A DNA stretch of 64,000 bases from Gemmatimonadaceae bacterium (GTDB lineage Bacteria > Gemmatimonadota > Gemmatimonadetes > Gemmatimonadales > Gemmatimonadaceae): positions 16,418-80,417 of the forward strand of contig JAICLZ010000008.1 in NCBI GenBank assembly GCA_025929535.1. The letters are read 5' to 3'. Numbering within the stretch: the first letter of the stretch is position 1; the number at the start of each line of letters is the position of its first letter. Position numbers and translations under genes: made by a program. The notes under the pieces were generated by a model. The model searched no databases. It was not told the origin of the DNA and saw only the letters and a program-made list of their open reading frames with translations. Positions 43,096 through 52,662 of the stretch are shown here, in pieces.

Positions 43096-46000
43096 TCACG
43101 TCCCTTCTCCCGCGCGTCGCAGCGCTTCGCGCAGCTCGCGCGCGAGCGTCTCGACGTTTGGCTCGATCATCAAGCTCACGTGTCCCCCCGGGACGTCGCG
43201 TATCTCGACACCGCCCCCGCACCAATGGATCCACTCCGGCGCGGGATCGGCCGGACATCCCGGATCACGCACTCGTGCGCGGAACAGGGTCACGCACCCT
43301 CGATATTCACGCGGCTCGTACGCGCGGTACGCGCGCCTTGCCGCGTCCCACACCTCGGCGTAGGTCGACGGCATGACTGTCACTCCCGCGGCACGGCGTG
43401 CCCTCACGCCCCAGCCCCACCGCATCAGCGCGGTCTGCCACACGCTGCGCGAGCGATCATAGATGTAGGTGGGTCCGTACCGGTTCGAAAAGAGACGCCG
43501 TACGTGCAGCGCCACGCGCGCGGCCTGGAACCGCATCCGGGCCGCACGTGAGATCATGTGGCGCGGGTGCAGGCTGCTGTCCAGCAGTGCGAGCATCGCG
43601 ACGGGTTGCTGTTGCGCCATCAGCTGCTGCGCGATCTCGAAGGCCACGACCCCGCCGAACGAGGCGCCGGCGAGATAGTACGGCCCCGAAGGCTGAACGG
43701 TTCGGATCTCATGGATGTAGCAGTCCGCCATCTCCTCGATGCTCTCGTGGGGCGGCCGGGTACCGCTGAGCGCAATGGCCTGCAGCGCGTACACTGGCTG
43801 CTCCGGCGCGAGATGCCTGGCGAGATCGCGGAAGCGCAGCACGGTTCCGCCACCTTCGTGGATCATGAAGAGCGGCGGAAGCGAGCCTTCCGGCTGGAGC
43901 ACCACGAGCGGCGACCAGTGCGACGCATCGCTTTCCGCCTCGAGCAGGGTCGCGAGCTCGGCGATCGTGGGCGAGCGGAACAGCGTCGTGAGCGGCAGGT
44001 TCCGACCGAGCTGACTCCGGATCCTGCTGAACAGCCGCACGGCCAGCAGGGAGTGGCCACCGAGCTCGAAGAAGTTCTCGTGCACACCGATCGGGGCCTC
44101 GCCGAGCACTTCCTCCCAGATCGCGCGCAACTGCAGCTCGGTAGCCGTGCGCGGTCCCTGTGATGGAGCGGGAGTGTGCGCGGGCGTGGCAGGAGCGGGC
44201 AGCGAGCGCCGGTCGATCTTGCCAGACGGCGTGAGCGGCAGGCGAGACAGTACCTCGACAGACGACGGCACCATGTAGTCCGGCAGGCGCTGTTGCAGCC
44301 AGCTCCGAAGCGCGGCCGCGGGGTGGAGAAGTTCGCTGCGCAGCGCGACGTAGGCGATGAGCCGCTTGTCGCCGGCATCGTCCTCGCGCGCCACGACCGC
44401 GACCTCTCGCACGGCGTCGTGTTCCGCGAGCACCGCTTCGATCTCGGCCGGCTCGATCCGATATCCGCGGATCTTGAGCTGTTCGTCCAACCGGCCGAGA
44501 AATTCGATCACGCCGCCGGAGCGAAAGCGCGCGCGGTCGCCCGTGCGGTACAACCGCTGCCCGGCCGCCGCTTCGTATCCCTCGACGAACTTTCGCGCGG
44601 TGAGCTCCGGACGGCAGTGATAGCCGCGCGCCAGCCCCGCTCCACCGATATGAAGCTCCCCGGGAACACCTATTGGGACCGGTCGCCCGCGCGCATCCAG
44701 TACGTGGACGGACGTCCCGCTGATCGGCCGGCCGATGGGAATCGAGACGACGGTGGGTGCAAGTGGACGCGTGATGGGATGGCAGCACGCGAAGGTGGTC
44801 GTCTCGGTGGGTCCGTAGCCGTTGATGAGCTGCACGTCCGGCGCCGCCGCGAGTGCGCGTCGCACGTGCGGAATCGAGAGGGCTTCGCCGCCGATGAGCA
44901 GCTGCGCCAAGCCACGGAAGGCGGTCGGATCATCGTCCACGAGCGCGTTGAAGAGGGAGCTCGTGAGCCACATCGTGTCGATGCCGTGCTCCGCGATGAG
45001 CGCCTGCAGCTCGCCCGCGCTCGGGACCCGCATCGGCGCGAGCACGGCGGTCGCACCGTGCAGGAGCGCTCCCCAGAGCTCGAAGGTGGAGGCGTCGAAG
45101 GATACGGGGGCCAGCTGAAGCAGCACCCGGTCGGCGTCCAGCCGAGCGTAGTTCGGCGCGAGCACGAGCCGCAGCACGGCGCGGTGTGGAATCTCCACGC
45201 CATTCGGCTCGCCCGTGGAGCCCGATGTGTACATGATGTAGGCCAGGTCGTCAGAACCCACGTCCGCGTGCACCGGCTCGTCAGCGGGAGGCGTTGCCGG
45301 CGCATCGTCGATGCACAGCCGGGTGCCCTCGAAGGGCGGCAGCTCGTCGGCCAGATGACACTGGGTCAACAGCACGCGGGCGCCGCTGTCGCGCAGCAGC
45401 CAGGTCATCCGCTCGCGCGGGTACGCGCGGTCGATCGGGACGTAGACGCCGCCCGCATACAGACATCCCACGATGGCGGTGACGAGATCGAACGAGCGGT
45501 CCATCAGGATCGCGACGCGGTCCCCGACCCTCACGCCCGCGGCCTGCAGCCGGTGGGCCAGCGCGTTCGCACGGTGATGCAGCTCGCCGTACGTCATCGA
45601 CGCCTCGCCGGCGACCAGCGCGCGACGCTCGGGCGCCCGCCCCGCCTGCTCGGCGAAGTGGCCATGGATCGTGCCCGATGTCTCGACGGGCGGCGCATCG
45701 TTCCACGCGACGAGCACGGTGTGCCGCTCGGCGTCAGCGAGCGCGTCGATGTCCGACAGCGCCTGATGCGGATCGGTGACCGCACGATCGAGCAGCGTCT
45801 GGAACTGGCGCAGCATGCGCTCGATGCTCTCGCCCTCGAAGAGATCGGTGGCGAATTCGGCGACCAGCCGCGTCGACTCCGCGTGCCCCAGGACGAAGAG
45901 CGTCAGGTCGAACATCGCGCTCCCCGTATCGACGTCGAGCGGCGTGACGGCGAGGCCGTGCAGGTGCAGTGGTTGGCGCGGCGTATTCTGCGGCGCGAAC

Positions 46001-47151
46001 ATCACCTGAAAGAGGGGCCCATGACTCAGCGCGCGATCCGGCCGCAGCTCCGCCACGATGCGCTCGAAGGGCACATCCTGATGATCGAACGCTTCCATGC
46101 AGGTGATCCGAACGCGCTCGAGCAGCATCGCGAACGAGGGATCGCCGCTGAGGTCCGCCCGGATGGCGAGCGTGTTGACGAACAGCCCCATCACATTCTC
46201 CGTTTCGACGCGCGACCGGCCGGCCACCGGCATGCCGACAACCAGATCATCCTGTTCGGCATAGCGCGCGAGCAGCGCGAGCCATGCGGCGAGCAGGACC
46301 ATCGATGACGTGGCACGCTCGGCACGGGCGAGGGCGTCCACGCGCTGCATCGTCGTGGCAGCCAGCATGATCGAGCGTCGCGCTCCGCGGGAGCTCTGCC
46401 GGTCGGGACGCGCACAATCCGTGGGGAGCTCGAGCCGGCGCGGTGCGTTGGCGAGCCGGTCGCGCCAGTACGCCAGATGAGCCTCGAAAGAATCGCTCTC
46501 CGTCTGCTCGCGTTGCCACAGTGCATAGTCCGCGTACTGGATGTCGAGCACGGGGAGCCGCGCCGACCGCCCCTGTACCTCCGCGTCGTAAAGCTCCTCG
46601 AGCTCGCGCAGGAAGATCGCCATCGACCAGCCGCCTTCGCTGATGATGTGGTGCATGGCGATCACGAGAACGTGCTCGTGCGCGGCCATTCGCAGGAGCG
46701 TGCAGCGAAGCAGCGGCCCGTGCTCGAGGTCGAACGGCGCCGATGCCTCCGCGCGCACCGCGAGCGCGATGCCCTCGTCGTGTGCAGCGGCGGAGCCCAC
46801 GGCCAGGTCGCGCCGCGCCATGTGCACGAGCAGCGAGGGCGCCACGATCTGGATGGGCGTTCCCTCGTCGGAGGAAAACGTCGTTCGCAGCGACTCGTGG
46901 CGCGCGACCAGTGCGTTCACGCTCCGCTCGAGCGCCACGTCGTCGAGCGCTCCCTCGAGTCGGAACGCTTCCACGACGTTGTACGCCGCGCTCGCAGGGT
47001 CGAGCTGGTTCAGGAACCAGAGGCGCTGCTGGGCGAATGACTGCGGGAAGCGCATGGCACCCGAGGGCGCGGCCGATTCCGCCGTCTTCATGGAAGGCGC
47101 GCGCGCGGTGGAGTTGTCCAGCACGTCTGCCACCTGTGTGGCGTCGCTCAC
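43096..47151 (-). CDS. NRPS: C - A (valine-type code) - PCP - TE
   Basis: The protein is 1351 aa from GTG 47151; an in-frame ATG at 47088 is possible. The C domain has [12 protein letters not shown] (167-176), where the usual HHxxxDGWS has Glu for Asp and an extra Gly. In the A domain A3 reads [11 protein letters not shown] (642-652; Asn for the usual Lys), A5 NGYGPTET, A7 YRTGDRARF and A10 Lys K978. Specificity residues read D-A-F-W-L-G-G-T-F-K, close to the known valine code. The PCP has LGGHSL (S1034). The C-terminal thioesterase has GASFGG (S1164) and GGHVSL near the end. It heads the unit that includes the copper oxidase, wecB, carbamoyltransferase and the glycine-type NRPS. It is the terminating module by its TE. 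Confidence 0.93.
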   Translation of the reverse strand: MSDATQVADVLDNSTARAPSMKTAESAAPSGAMRFPQSFAQQRLWFLNQLDPASAAYNVVEAFRLEGALDDVALERSVNALVARHESLRTTFSSDEGTPIQIVAPSLLVHMARRDLAVGSAAAHDEGIALAVRAEASAPFDLEHGPLLRCTLLRMAAHEHVLVIAMHHIISEGGWSMAIFLRELEELYDAEVQGRSARLPVLDIQYADYALWQREQTESDSFEAHLAYWRDRLANAPRRLELPTDCARPDRQSSRGARRSIMLAATTMQRVDALARAERATSSMVLLAAWLALLARYAEQDDLVVGMPVAGRSRVETENVMGLFVNTLAIRADLSGDPSFAMLLERVRITCMEAFDHQDVPFERIVAELRPDRALSHGPLFQVMFAPQNTPRQPLHLHGLAVTPLDVDTGSAMFDLTLFVLGHAESTRLVAEFATDLFEGESIERMLRQFQTLLDRAVTDPHQALSDIDALADAERHTVLVAWNDAPPVETSGTIHGHFAEQAGRAPERRALVAGEASMTYGELHHRANALAHRLQAAGVRVGDRVAILMDRSFDLVTAIVGCLYAGGVYVPIDRAYPRERMTWLLRDSGARVLLTQCHLADELPPFEGTRLCIDDAPATPPADEPVHADVGSDDLAYIMYTSGSTGEPNGVEIPHRAVLRLVLAPNYARLDADRVLLQLAPVSFDASTFELWGALLHGATAVLAPMRVPSAGELQALIAEHGIDTMWLTSSLFNALVDDDPTAFRGLAQLLIGGEALSIPHVRRALAAAPDVQLINGYGPTETTTFACCHPITRPLAPTVVSIPIGRPISGTSVHVLDARGRPVPIGVPGELHIGGAGLARGYHCRPELTARKFVEGYEAAAGQRLYRTGDRARFRSGGVIEFLGRLDEQLKIRGYRIEPAEIEAVLAEHDAVREVAVVAREDDAGDKRLIAYVALRSELLHPAAALRSWLQQRLPDYMVPSSVEVLSRLPLTPSGKIDRRSLPAPATPAHTPAPSQGPRTATELQLRAIWEEVLGEAPIGVHENFFELGGHSLLAVRLFSRIRSQLGRNLPLTTLFRSPTIAELATLLEAESDASHWSPLVVLQPEGSLPPLFMIHEGGGTVLRFRDLARHLAPEQPVYALQAIALSGTRPPHESIEEMADCYIHEIRTVQPSGPYYLAGASFGGVVAFEIAQQLMAQQQPVAMLALLDSSLHPRHMISRAARMRFQAARVALHVRRLFSNRYGPTYIYDRSRSVWQTALMRWGWGVRARRAAGVTVMPSTYAEVWDAARRAYRAYEPREYRGCVTLFRARVRDPGCPADPAPEWIHWCGGGVEIRDVPGGHVSLMIEPNVETLARELREALRRAGEGT

Positions 47152-47271
47152 GTCTCACCCTCGGTCATCACGACCCGGAGAAGAAGCGGCTCGTTCTCCA
47201 CCCACGCAACCGTCTTGCAAAGACCTGTTAACACCCCCACTCGGCCTCGCCTCGGGGCGACGGCCCGGGTG

Positions 47272-47277
47272 TATATT
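47272..47277 (+). promoter_or_regulatory. Candidate -10 box in divergent promoter region
   Basis: TATATT preceded by TG (extended -10 like) is the only AT-rich element in the 185-bp region between the divergent NRPS (start 47151) and GT-C-like (start 47337) genes. No clear -35 box accompanies it. Confidence 0.35.
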
Positions 47278-47336
47278 GCCCGGACTGTCCGGCGGCTGCT
47301 GCCGTGGTTCCACGATCGTGAGGAGCACCCATCGTA

Positions 47337-49085
47337 ATGGAGTCGGCAACGGTCACGCCGGCGGTTGGATCGGACGGACGATCCAACCAGCCCGACGCTC
47401 GCGTCAGCCTGCGCATTGGACACATCGTCCTGACGGCCGGGCTTCTGTTCTACCTTCTGGTCGCGATGAGACTGCGACACTTTCCGTATCAGGACACACC
47501 CAATCACCTCGCGCGCTACGTCCTCATCTCCAAGGCGCTGTTTGGCGTCTCGCGACCGGACGTCGTTTTCCGGCTGCTCCCCACGTCCTACATCGCCCTC
47601 GACCTCGTGGGAGCGACGCTGGTACGATTCATTGGCACCGGCGCCACGCACTACTTCGTGGTGACGCTGGCCGTTGCCCTGCCCACCATCGGGCTGTACG
47701 CGCTGCTCCGTCGCGTTGCTCCTGAGCGGTCCACCTGGGCGCTCGCCGCGGTGCTCTTCGGCTTCTCCTGGTACGTGCTGGACGGGCTGCTGAGCTACGT
47801 CATCGGCGTCGGGCTGGCGTTCGTGTGGCTCGCCTGCTGGTGGCCGCGTCGTCGAACGCGCGCGTGGTCGACGCGTCTCGCTCTCGCCGCCGGCATTCTG
47901 ATCCTGTTCACGGTTCATCTCTCCGCGCCGCTGATCGTTCTGGTGGTGGTCTGGATCGATGCGGCCGTCGAGCTGTGGCTGGCTCCCGCGCCCCGCCCGT
48001 GGCGAAGCGTGCTGCTCGCGGAAGGAGCTACCGCTCTGCTGCTCGCCGCGGCCGTTGGGCTCCTCTGGGCGTGGGTCGAGACACGGATGCCTGCCGGCAC
48101 CAGTGGCATGACGGACCTCGAGTTCCGCATCCCCGTCATGAAGCTGCTCGCCTTCGCCGCTCCTTTCTATTCCTTCTCGCTCGCTCAGGCCGGCGTCATG
48201 ATGCTGGCATACGCCACGATCGTGGTCGCGTTCGTGTTCGCCAACCGGCGAGCGCTGCGAATGAACAGCCTCGTTGTTTCGGCATGCGCGTTTTTCGTGC
48301 TCTTCCTGATATTTCCCAAGAACGTGGGCTCCGCGGGCGGTGTGGATGTCCGATGGCTGCTCCCGGCGCTGCTCCTTCCGTTCTGCGCGTCCTCCAGCCA
48401 CGAGATGACGAGGCCGGCCGCTTCGCAGAATCGCGCGTTGCTCATCGCGCTCGGCGCTTGCGTGGTGAGCGGCGCGCTCATCGGATGGCAGGCGCACGCG
48501 CGCGACCCGCTCCTCGACGACTTCGATCGAGTGCTGGGCGAAGTTCCCGCAGGGGCGCGGCTGCTTCCGATCGTCTCCGATGGACATCCAAATCCGCGCG
48601 TCGGCACGTATCAGGAGTACGCGTTCTGGCACATCATCCGGCGCGACGGCTTCGTTCCCGGCCTGTTCTCCTATTACGGGAGCCGGATCGGCGACGATCC
48701 CTTCCCGCACTTTGCGCACTTCACGATCCGCCGGTCGTACCAGCCACCCTACCAGTGGGGCATCACCACCTTCAGTCCGCTCGACTGGCAGAGCATCGAC
48801 CAGGAATACGACTACATCGTCCAGGCTGGCGATGATGAGGGGGTGCGCGCATACCTCGCGCAGCACGCGACACTCATCGCGCGCACGGGCGCGGTGACGC
48901 TCTTTCGAGTGGCAGCGCCTCATGAGTCGCGAGCGCGAGCAACCGGCTTCGCGTTCAGCCGAGTGTGGGTTGCAGGAGCGGCTCCGCGGCGCGGCTGCGG
49001 ACGGGCCGGAGCGCGAGCGCCAGGAGAAAGAGCCACAGTGACCCCGTGGCGAGCGTCTCGATCGCGCCGAGATTGTACCGGATGA
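47337..49085 (+). CDS. Multi-pass membrane protein, GT-C/dolichyl-P-mannosyltransferase-like
   Basis: The protein is 582 aa; ATG 47337, with AGGAG 11 nt upstream. A first helix is followed by MRLRHFPYQDTPNHLARYVL, where PYQDTPNH resembles the first extracytoplasmic loop with an acidic residue of GT-C enzymes. About nine to ten helices follow to residue 390, then a soluble tail. The last about 45 residues are Arg/Ala-rich and overlap the convergent GT87-like gene by 131 bp, so the true C-terminus may be shorter in function. Probably a lipid-linked-sugar-dependent transferase; donor and acceptor unknown. Confidence 0.72.
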   Translation: MESATVTPAVGSDGRSNQPDARVSLRIGHIVLTAGLLFYLLVAMRLRHFPYQDTPNHLARYVLISKALFGVSRPDVVFRLLPTSYIALDLVGATLVRFIGTGATHYFVVTLAVALPTIGLYALLRRVAPERSTWALAAVLFGFSWYVLDGLLSYVIGVGLAFVWLACWWPRRRTRAWSTRLALAAGILILFTVHLSAPLIVLVVVWIDAAVELWLAPAPRPWRSVLLAEGATALLLAAAVGLLWAWVETRMPAGTSGMTDLEFRIPVMKLLAFAAPFYSFSLAQAGVMMLAYATIVVAFVFANRRALRMNSLVVSACAFFVLFLIFPKNVGSAGGVDVRWLLPALLLPFCASSSHEMTRPAASQNRALLIALGACVVSGALIGWQAHARDPLLDDFDRVLGEVPAGARLLPIVSDGHPNPRVGTYQEYAFWHIIRRDGFVPGLFSYYGSRIGDDPFPHFAHFTIRRSYQPPYQWGITTFSPLDWQSIDQEYDYIVQAGDDEGVRAYLAQHATLIARTGAVTLFRVAAPHESRARATGFAFSRVWVAGAAPRRGCGRAGARAPGERATVTPWRASRSRRDCTG

Positions 49086-50310
49086 TCCCGTACTCCACCG
49101 TCAGGAGCGCGATCGCGAATCCGGTCGTCAGCCCGAGCTTCGCACGCTGTGTCCAGAGGTAGAACAATGGCACGAGCAGAAGCATGGCGTAGTGGTCGAG
49201 CGACTGCGGATAGATGAGCAGGGCGGCGGGCACCATGAGCGCCAGGGCGAGCTCCCCTCGTTCGCGTGGCAGGCGCACGGCCGCCCACGTCGTGAGTCCG
49301 ACAATGAGCGCGGCGGCAATCAGGAAAGGCGGATACAGCAGCGGTGTTCCGTGCACGCCGTCGTAGTGGGCGAGCTTGAGCATCGCGGAGAGCAGCGATT
49401 GATTTTCGTGCAGGGTGTACAGCCACGTTGGAGCGCGTTCGACGGGATTCGACGTGAAGTAGGTGAGGAAGACCTGGGGTCCGAACAGGACGACCGTGAT
49501 CACCGAGAGAAGGCCCCCGGTTGCCGCGGCGAGCGCGATCGCTCGCCAGTTTCGGCGCAGCAGCGGGTACAACACGAAGAACGCGAAGACCGGCTTCACG
49601 AGCGTGCCGGCGGCCAGGAACACGCCGCTGAGTGGCCGGTCGCGCGTCCGCCAGAAGGCGATGAGCGCGAGCAGCATCAGGAGCGACGTCTGCCCGAACG
49701 CGAACGTGAGATAGGCGGGTCGGAAGAGGAGCACGAGCGCGGCCACCGTCGCCAGCTCGACTCGCCCGCCGTCGGGAAAGAACGTGCGGCGAAGCGCGAC
49801 GATGCATGCGACGAGCGCGGCTCCGAGGAGCAGATACCAGCAGAGCGCCGCGGCGCGCAGGCTCAGGAATCCGAGCGGGGCAACCATCAGCATCGTCGGT
49901 GGCGGATAGAAGAAGCCGGCATCGAGCACCTCGCGCGTGAACACCGGGGTGCTGCTGAGCGGGGTCGTCTCGTGCTGGAGCGGCTCCGCCACGCGGTGCA
50001 TGTCGGCAGGTTCGTAGAAGTTGCCGCCCTCGGCCGCCACCCTCGCGTAGATCCAGAACGCCTGGACGTCCCACTCCGGCGGCGCGACCACGTTGTGGAC
50101 CGCGCGCGCGACCACGAGACCACCGAAGCCGGCGATGCTGAGCGCCATGACGCCGAAGAACGCGCGGCGAACCCACGGCGCAGCGCCCGCCCGGAGATGG
50201 TAGCCGACCAGCAGCAGCGTGGTGAGCAGGAACGGCAGCCACCACATGAGCAGCGAGCCACGGAGCATCGCCGGCCCGAATTGCGGCACCGCCTGGATGA
50301 GCATGATCAC
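48955..50310 (-). CDS. GT87-like (DUF2029) membrane glycosyltransferase
   Basis: The protein is 451 aa from GTG 50310, which overlaps the upstream stop (GTGA, 50307-50310). About 11 hydrophobic helices are visible. The first periplasmic loop has PPEWDVQAFWIYARVAAEGG with the acidic WDVQ segment, followed by FFYPPPTMLMVAPLG; both are typical of GT87 polyprenyl-phosphate-mannose mannosyltransferases. It ends the long minus-strand unit that starts with the Wza-like gene. Confidence 0.85.
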   Translation of the reverse strand: MIMLIQAVPQFGPAMLRGSLLMWWLPFLLTTLLLVGYHLRAGAAPWVRRAFFGVMALSIAGFGGLVVARAVHNVVAPPEWDVQAFWIYARVAAEGGNFYEPADMHRVAEPLQHETTPLSSTPVFTREVLDAGFFYPPPTMLMVAPLGFLSLRAAALCWYLLLGAALVACIVALRRTFFPDGGRVELATVAALVLLFRPAYLTFAFGQTSLLMLLALIAFWRTRDRPLSGVFLAAGTLVKPVFAFFVLYPLLRRNWRAIALAAATGGLLSVITVVLFGPQVFLTYFTSNPVERAPTWLYTLHENQSLLSAMLKLAHYDGVHGTPLLYPPFLIAAALIVGLTTWAAVRLPRERGELALALMVPAALLIYPQSLDHYAMLLLVPLFYLWTQRAKLGLTTGFAIALLTVEYGIIRYNLGAIETLATGSLWLFLLALALRPVRSRAAEPLLQPTLG

Positions 50311-51689
50311 ATCACCACCGCGGGAGCTGGCGCTTGGGCTCGCGTACTCGTAGCCCCCGAGAGCTCAGTGACGAGCTGCCGCATCTGCGCGAGCGTTCGC
50401 CAGTAGACATCCTCCATCAGGATGTGCGCGAACGCACCGTTCCGTCCGATGCTGTAGAGACCACGCACGGGAAGCCCCCGCTCGAGCTGGAGCCGCTCGC
50501 TCTCGTATGCGCGCAGGTAAATCGGGTGCGCGATGGTGGTCCGCAGGACACGCGCGCTGATGAAGCGTCGCTTCGCGCCAGGGATGAACGACTGCAGGTG
50601 CTCCACGCACAGTTCGGCGAGTTGATCCTCCGGCATGCGCCAGAGCGGCTCATCCGTCTCCGAGCCGATATCGACCGTCAGTGTCGTCATTCCGTCCGGC
50701 GCCAGCCACGGCATCGAGACCGGGGCCTCGGTGATGCGGAAGAACGGGAGGTGCCGCTCGGGCGTCCACGTTACGACATCGCCCAGCAGCCCGCGGCCGT
50801 GGAAGCGGAGATTCACCAGCAGCAACGGCCGGTACCGGAAGCGCGCGAAGTGCGCCACGGCATCGGTGCCGCGAACCAGCTTGGCGAGCACGTGCACCGG
50901 CGCGGTGCTGATGACGGCCGACGCTTCGATCACCTCTCCCTTCACCTGCACTCCGACGGCTCGCCCATCCTCGACGAGGATCGCTTCGACGGGTGATTCG
51001 GTCTGGATCACTCCATCGAGATCGGCCGCGAGATGCTCGCACAAGGTGGCCAGACTGCCCTCGGGATAGACGTGCCAGACGTGCGCACTCTCGGGCTTTT
51101 CGCGCGAGTATCCGTTCGCCACCGCGCGCCCGCTCAAGCGGCTCGCGAGCTTGAGTCGAAGGACGTGCGTGTTGCCTCGATCGATCTGCGGCGGCACGAC
51201 GGACGTCGCGAGCTCCGACGCCGGCGCTCCCGACCAGGATTCGACGAGCGGGATCGCGACCTGCTCGGCCAGCGCGTGCCCGTAATTCGTGATGTACCAT
51301 TCGCGCGCCGACTGAGGTGGCGCGGAACGCCGCATGCTTCGGCTGGCGAGCGCACTCGCGAGAAAGCGAGGATTGCGCATTAGCCCGAACGGGTACGGGT
51401 AGTAGCGGCCGTTCAGCAGGACCGTTTCCCCGTAGTGCTTCACATCGCGACAGCGGCTCCCCACGCCGATGGCCGCGGCCAGACGGTTCGTGATGAAGTG
51501 CGCTCCGAAGTCGTGCACGAAGCCGTCTTCGTCGCGAAAGCTGCGCGCCAATCCAGCGATCTGCTTTCCAGCCTCGAACACGCGCACGGGCACGGACCGC
51601 CTCCGCAGCTCGCGAGCGGCCGTGAGCCCCGCCAGTCCCGCACCCAGCACCACGACCGGTGGACGCGCCTTTCCGTTGGCCGCAGTCAT
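50307..51689 (-). CDS. FAD-dependent amine-oxidase/UDP-galactopyranose-mutase-like oxidoreductase
   Basis: The protein is 460 aa; ATG 51689 overlaps the upstream methyltransferase-like stop (ATGA). VVVLGAGLAGLTAARELRRR is the FAD-binding GxGxxG loop, followed by VFEAGKQIAGLARSFRDEDGF and HDFGAHFI. The late YSIGRNGAFAHILMEDVYW resembles the C-terminal FAD contact of the protoporphyrinogen-oxidase/UGM-like group. It is probably a sugar- or lipid-modifying oxidoreductase of the glycan pathway; a relative but not a close copy is at 27576. Confidence 0.85.
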   Translation of the reverse strand: MTAANGKARPPVVVLGAGLAGLTAARELRRRSVPVRVFEAGKQIAGLARSFRDEDGFVHDFGAHFITNRLAAAIGVGSRCRDVKHYGETVLLNGRYYPYPFGLMRNPRFLASALASRSMRRSAPPQSAREWYITNYGHALAEQVAIPLVESWSGAPASELATSVVPPQIDRGNTHVLRLKLASRLSGRAVANGYSREKPESAHVWHVYPEGSLATLCEHLAADLDGVIQTESPVEAILVEDGRAVGVQVKGEVIEASAVISTAPVHVLAKLVRGTDAVAHFARFRYRPLLLVNLRFHGRGLLGDVVTWTPERHLPFFRITEAPVSMPWLAPDGMTTLTVDIGSETDEPLWRMPEDQLAELCVEHLQSFIPGAKRRFISARVLRTTIAHPIYLRAYESERLQLERGLPVRGLYSIGRNGAFAHILMEDVYWRTLAQMRQLVTELSGATSTRAQAPAPAVVM

Positions 51690-52639
51690 GTGCTGACGGG
51701 AGTGGGCTCGTCGGCCCGTGACCGGCAGGTCGCGACGAGCACGGAGCCCGCGCCGCTCAGCGTCGCGAGTGCCTCGAGCGCCGAGGCGAGCACCGTCGCG
51801 CCGAGGGCACGCCCCGCGAAACGATTCGCGAGCCAGGGCGGAGCGCCCCAGTCCCGCAGAAAGCGATGCGTGGAGCGCGTCCAGCGATCGGGCGCACTCA
51901 CGGTTCGCAGCGACTCGAGCTCGAATCCGGCCCGATTCACCAGCGCACGCACCGCGCGCGGCTCGAACCAGAAGAGCCGACGCGGGAAGTCGTACCCCAC
52001 CCAGTGGCGTCCGCGGAAGACGCGACAGGAACGCGCGTCGAAGTTGTCGATCACGAGGACGAGGCGCGTACATCCGCCACGACCGAGCGTCGCGAGCGCC
52101 TCAACGGGATCTTCGAGCCTTCCCGCTTCCTCGATGACCACGGCGACATCGTAGCGTGAGCCGCGCGGTTCGATGCGTCCGCCGGTAGAGGACGGATCGA
52201 TGTGCTCGAGGGTGTCCACGGCCACTTTCCGCTCACTCAGCAGCGTCGCGAAGCTGCTGGCGGCGGCGGCATCGCCGATCACCAGTACTCGCGCGGGGAC
52301 GGACCGTCCTTGCAGCTCGCGCCCCAGGAGCGTCCGCGTGCGGCGGTGCCGCAGCAGGGCGCCAGCATTAGTATGTGCGCCCTCGTTCGCCGCGCCAACG
52401 TGGCCGGACGATGGGCGACCCAGGTAGGCGACGCCGCATGCCCGGCAATGCAGCACGAGGAAGCTGTCGCCGCGCCGCTCGCGATCGTCGAAGTCCTCGC
52501 CAACTGCAACCGGCTCCCCCTCATCCTCGCCGCACAGGCAACACGCCTGCCGGAGCGCCGGATGGGAGCGCTCCGGTGCGGGCACGTCGAGTGTCCAGGC
52601 GGCATCCTCGATCAGCTCTTCGCGTTTCAGGATCGGCAT
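51686..52639 (-). CDS. Methyltransferase-like protein with N-terminal Cys pairs (degenerate)
   Basis: The protein is 317 aa from ATG 52639. The N-terminus has CCLCGE and, 35 residues later, CRACGVAYL, two Cys pairs as in zinc-binding methyltransferases (often TylF/SAM class I with a putative zinc-binding head). A Rossmann-like region starts RVLVIGDAAAASSFA, where the SAM GxGxG loop is not conserved. Later FPRRLFWFEPRAVRALVNRAGF resembles the region after motif III of class I methyltransferases. The fold is likely but catalysis is doubtful. Coupled to both neighbours by overlaps or short gaps. Confidence 0.6.
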   Translation of the reverse strand: MPILKREELIEDAAWTLDVPAPERSHPALRQACCLCGEDEGEPVAVGEDFDDRERRGDSFLVLHCRACGVAYLGRPSSGHVGAANEGAHTNAGALLRHRRTRTLLGRELQGRSVPARVLVIGDAAAASSFATLLSERKVAVDTLEHIDPSSTGGRIEPRGSRYDVAVVIEEAGRLEDPVEALATLGRGGCTRLVLVIDNFDARSCRVFRGRHWVGYDFPRRLFWFEPRAVRALVNRAGFELESLRTVSAPDRWTRSTHRFLRDWGAPPWLANRFAGRALGATVLASALEALATLSGAGSVLVATCRSRADEPTPVST

Positions 52640-52662
52640 GGTCCTGTGCTCCTCCGTGCCCG

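Noticed and set aside
44176..46308. 710-codon plus-strand frame opposite the valine-type NRPS
   Set aside because: Shadow of the NRPS gene; composition dominated by Arg, His and Gly with no recognisable fold.
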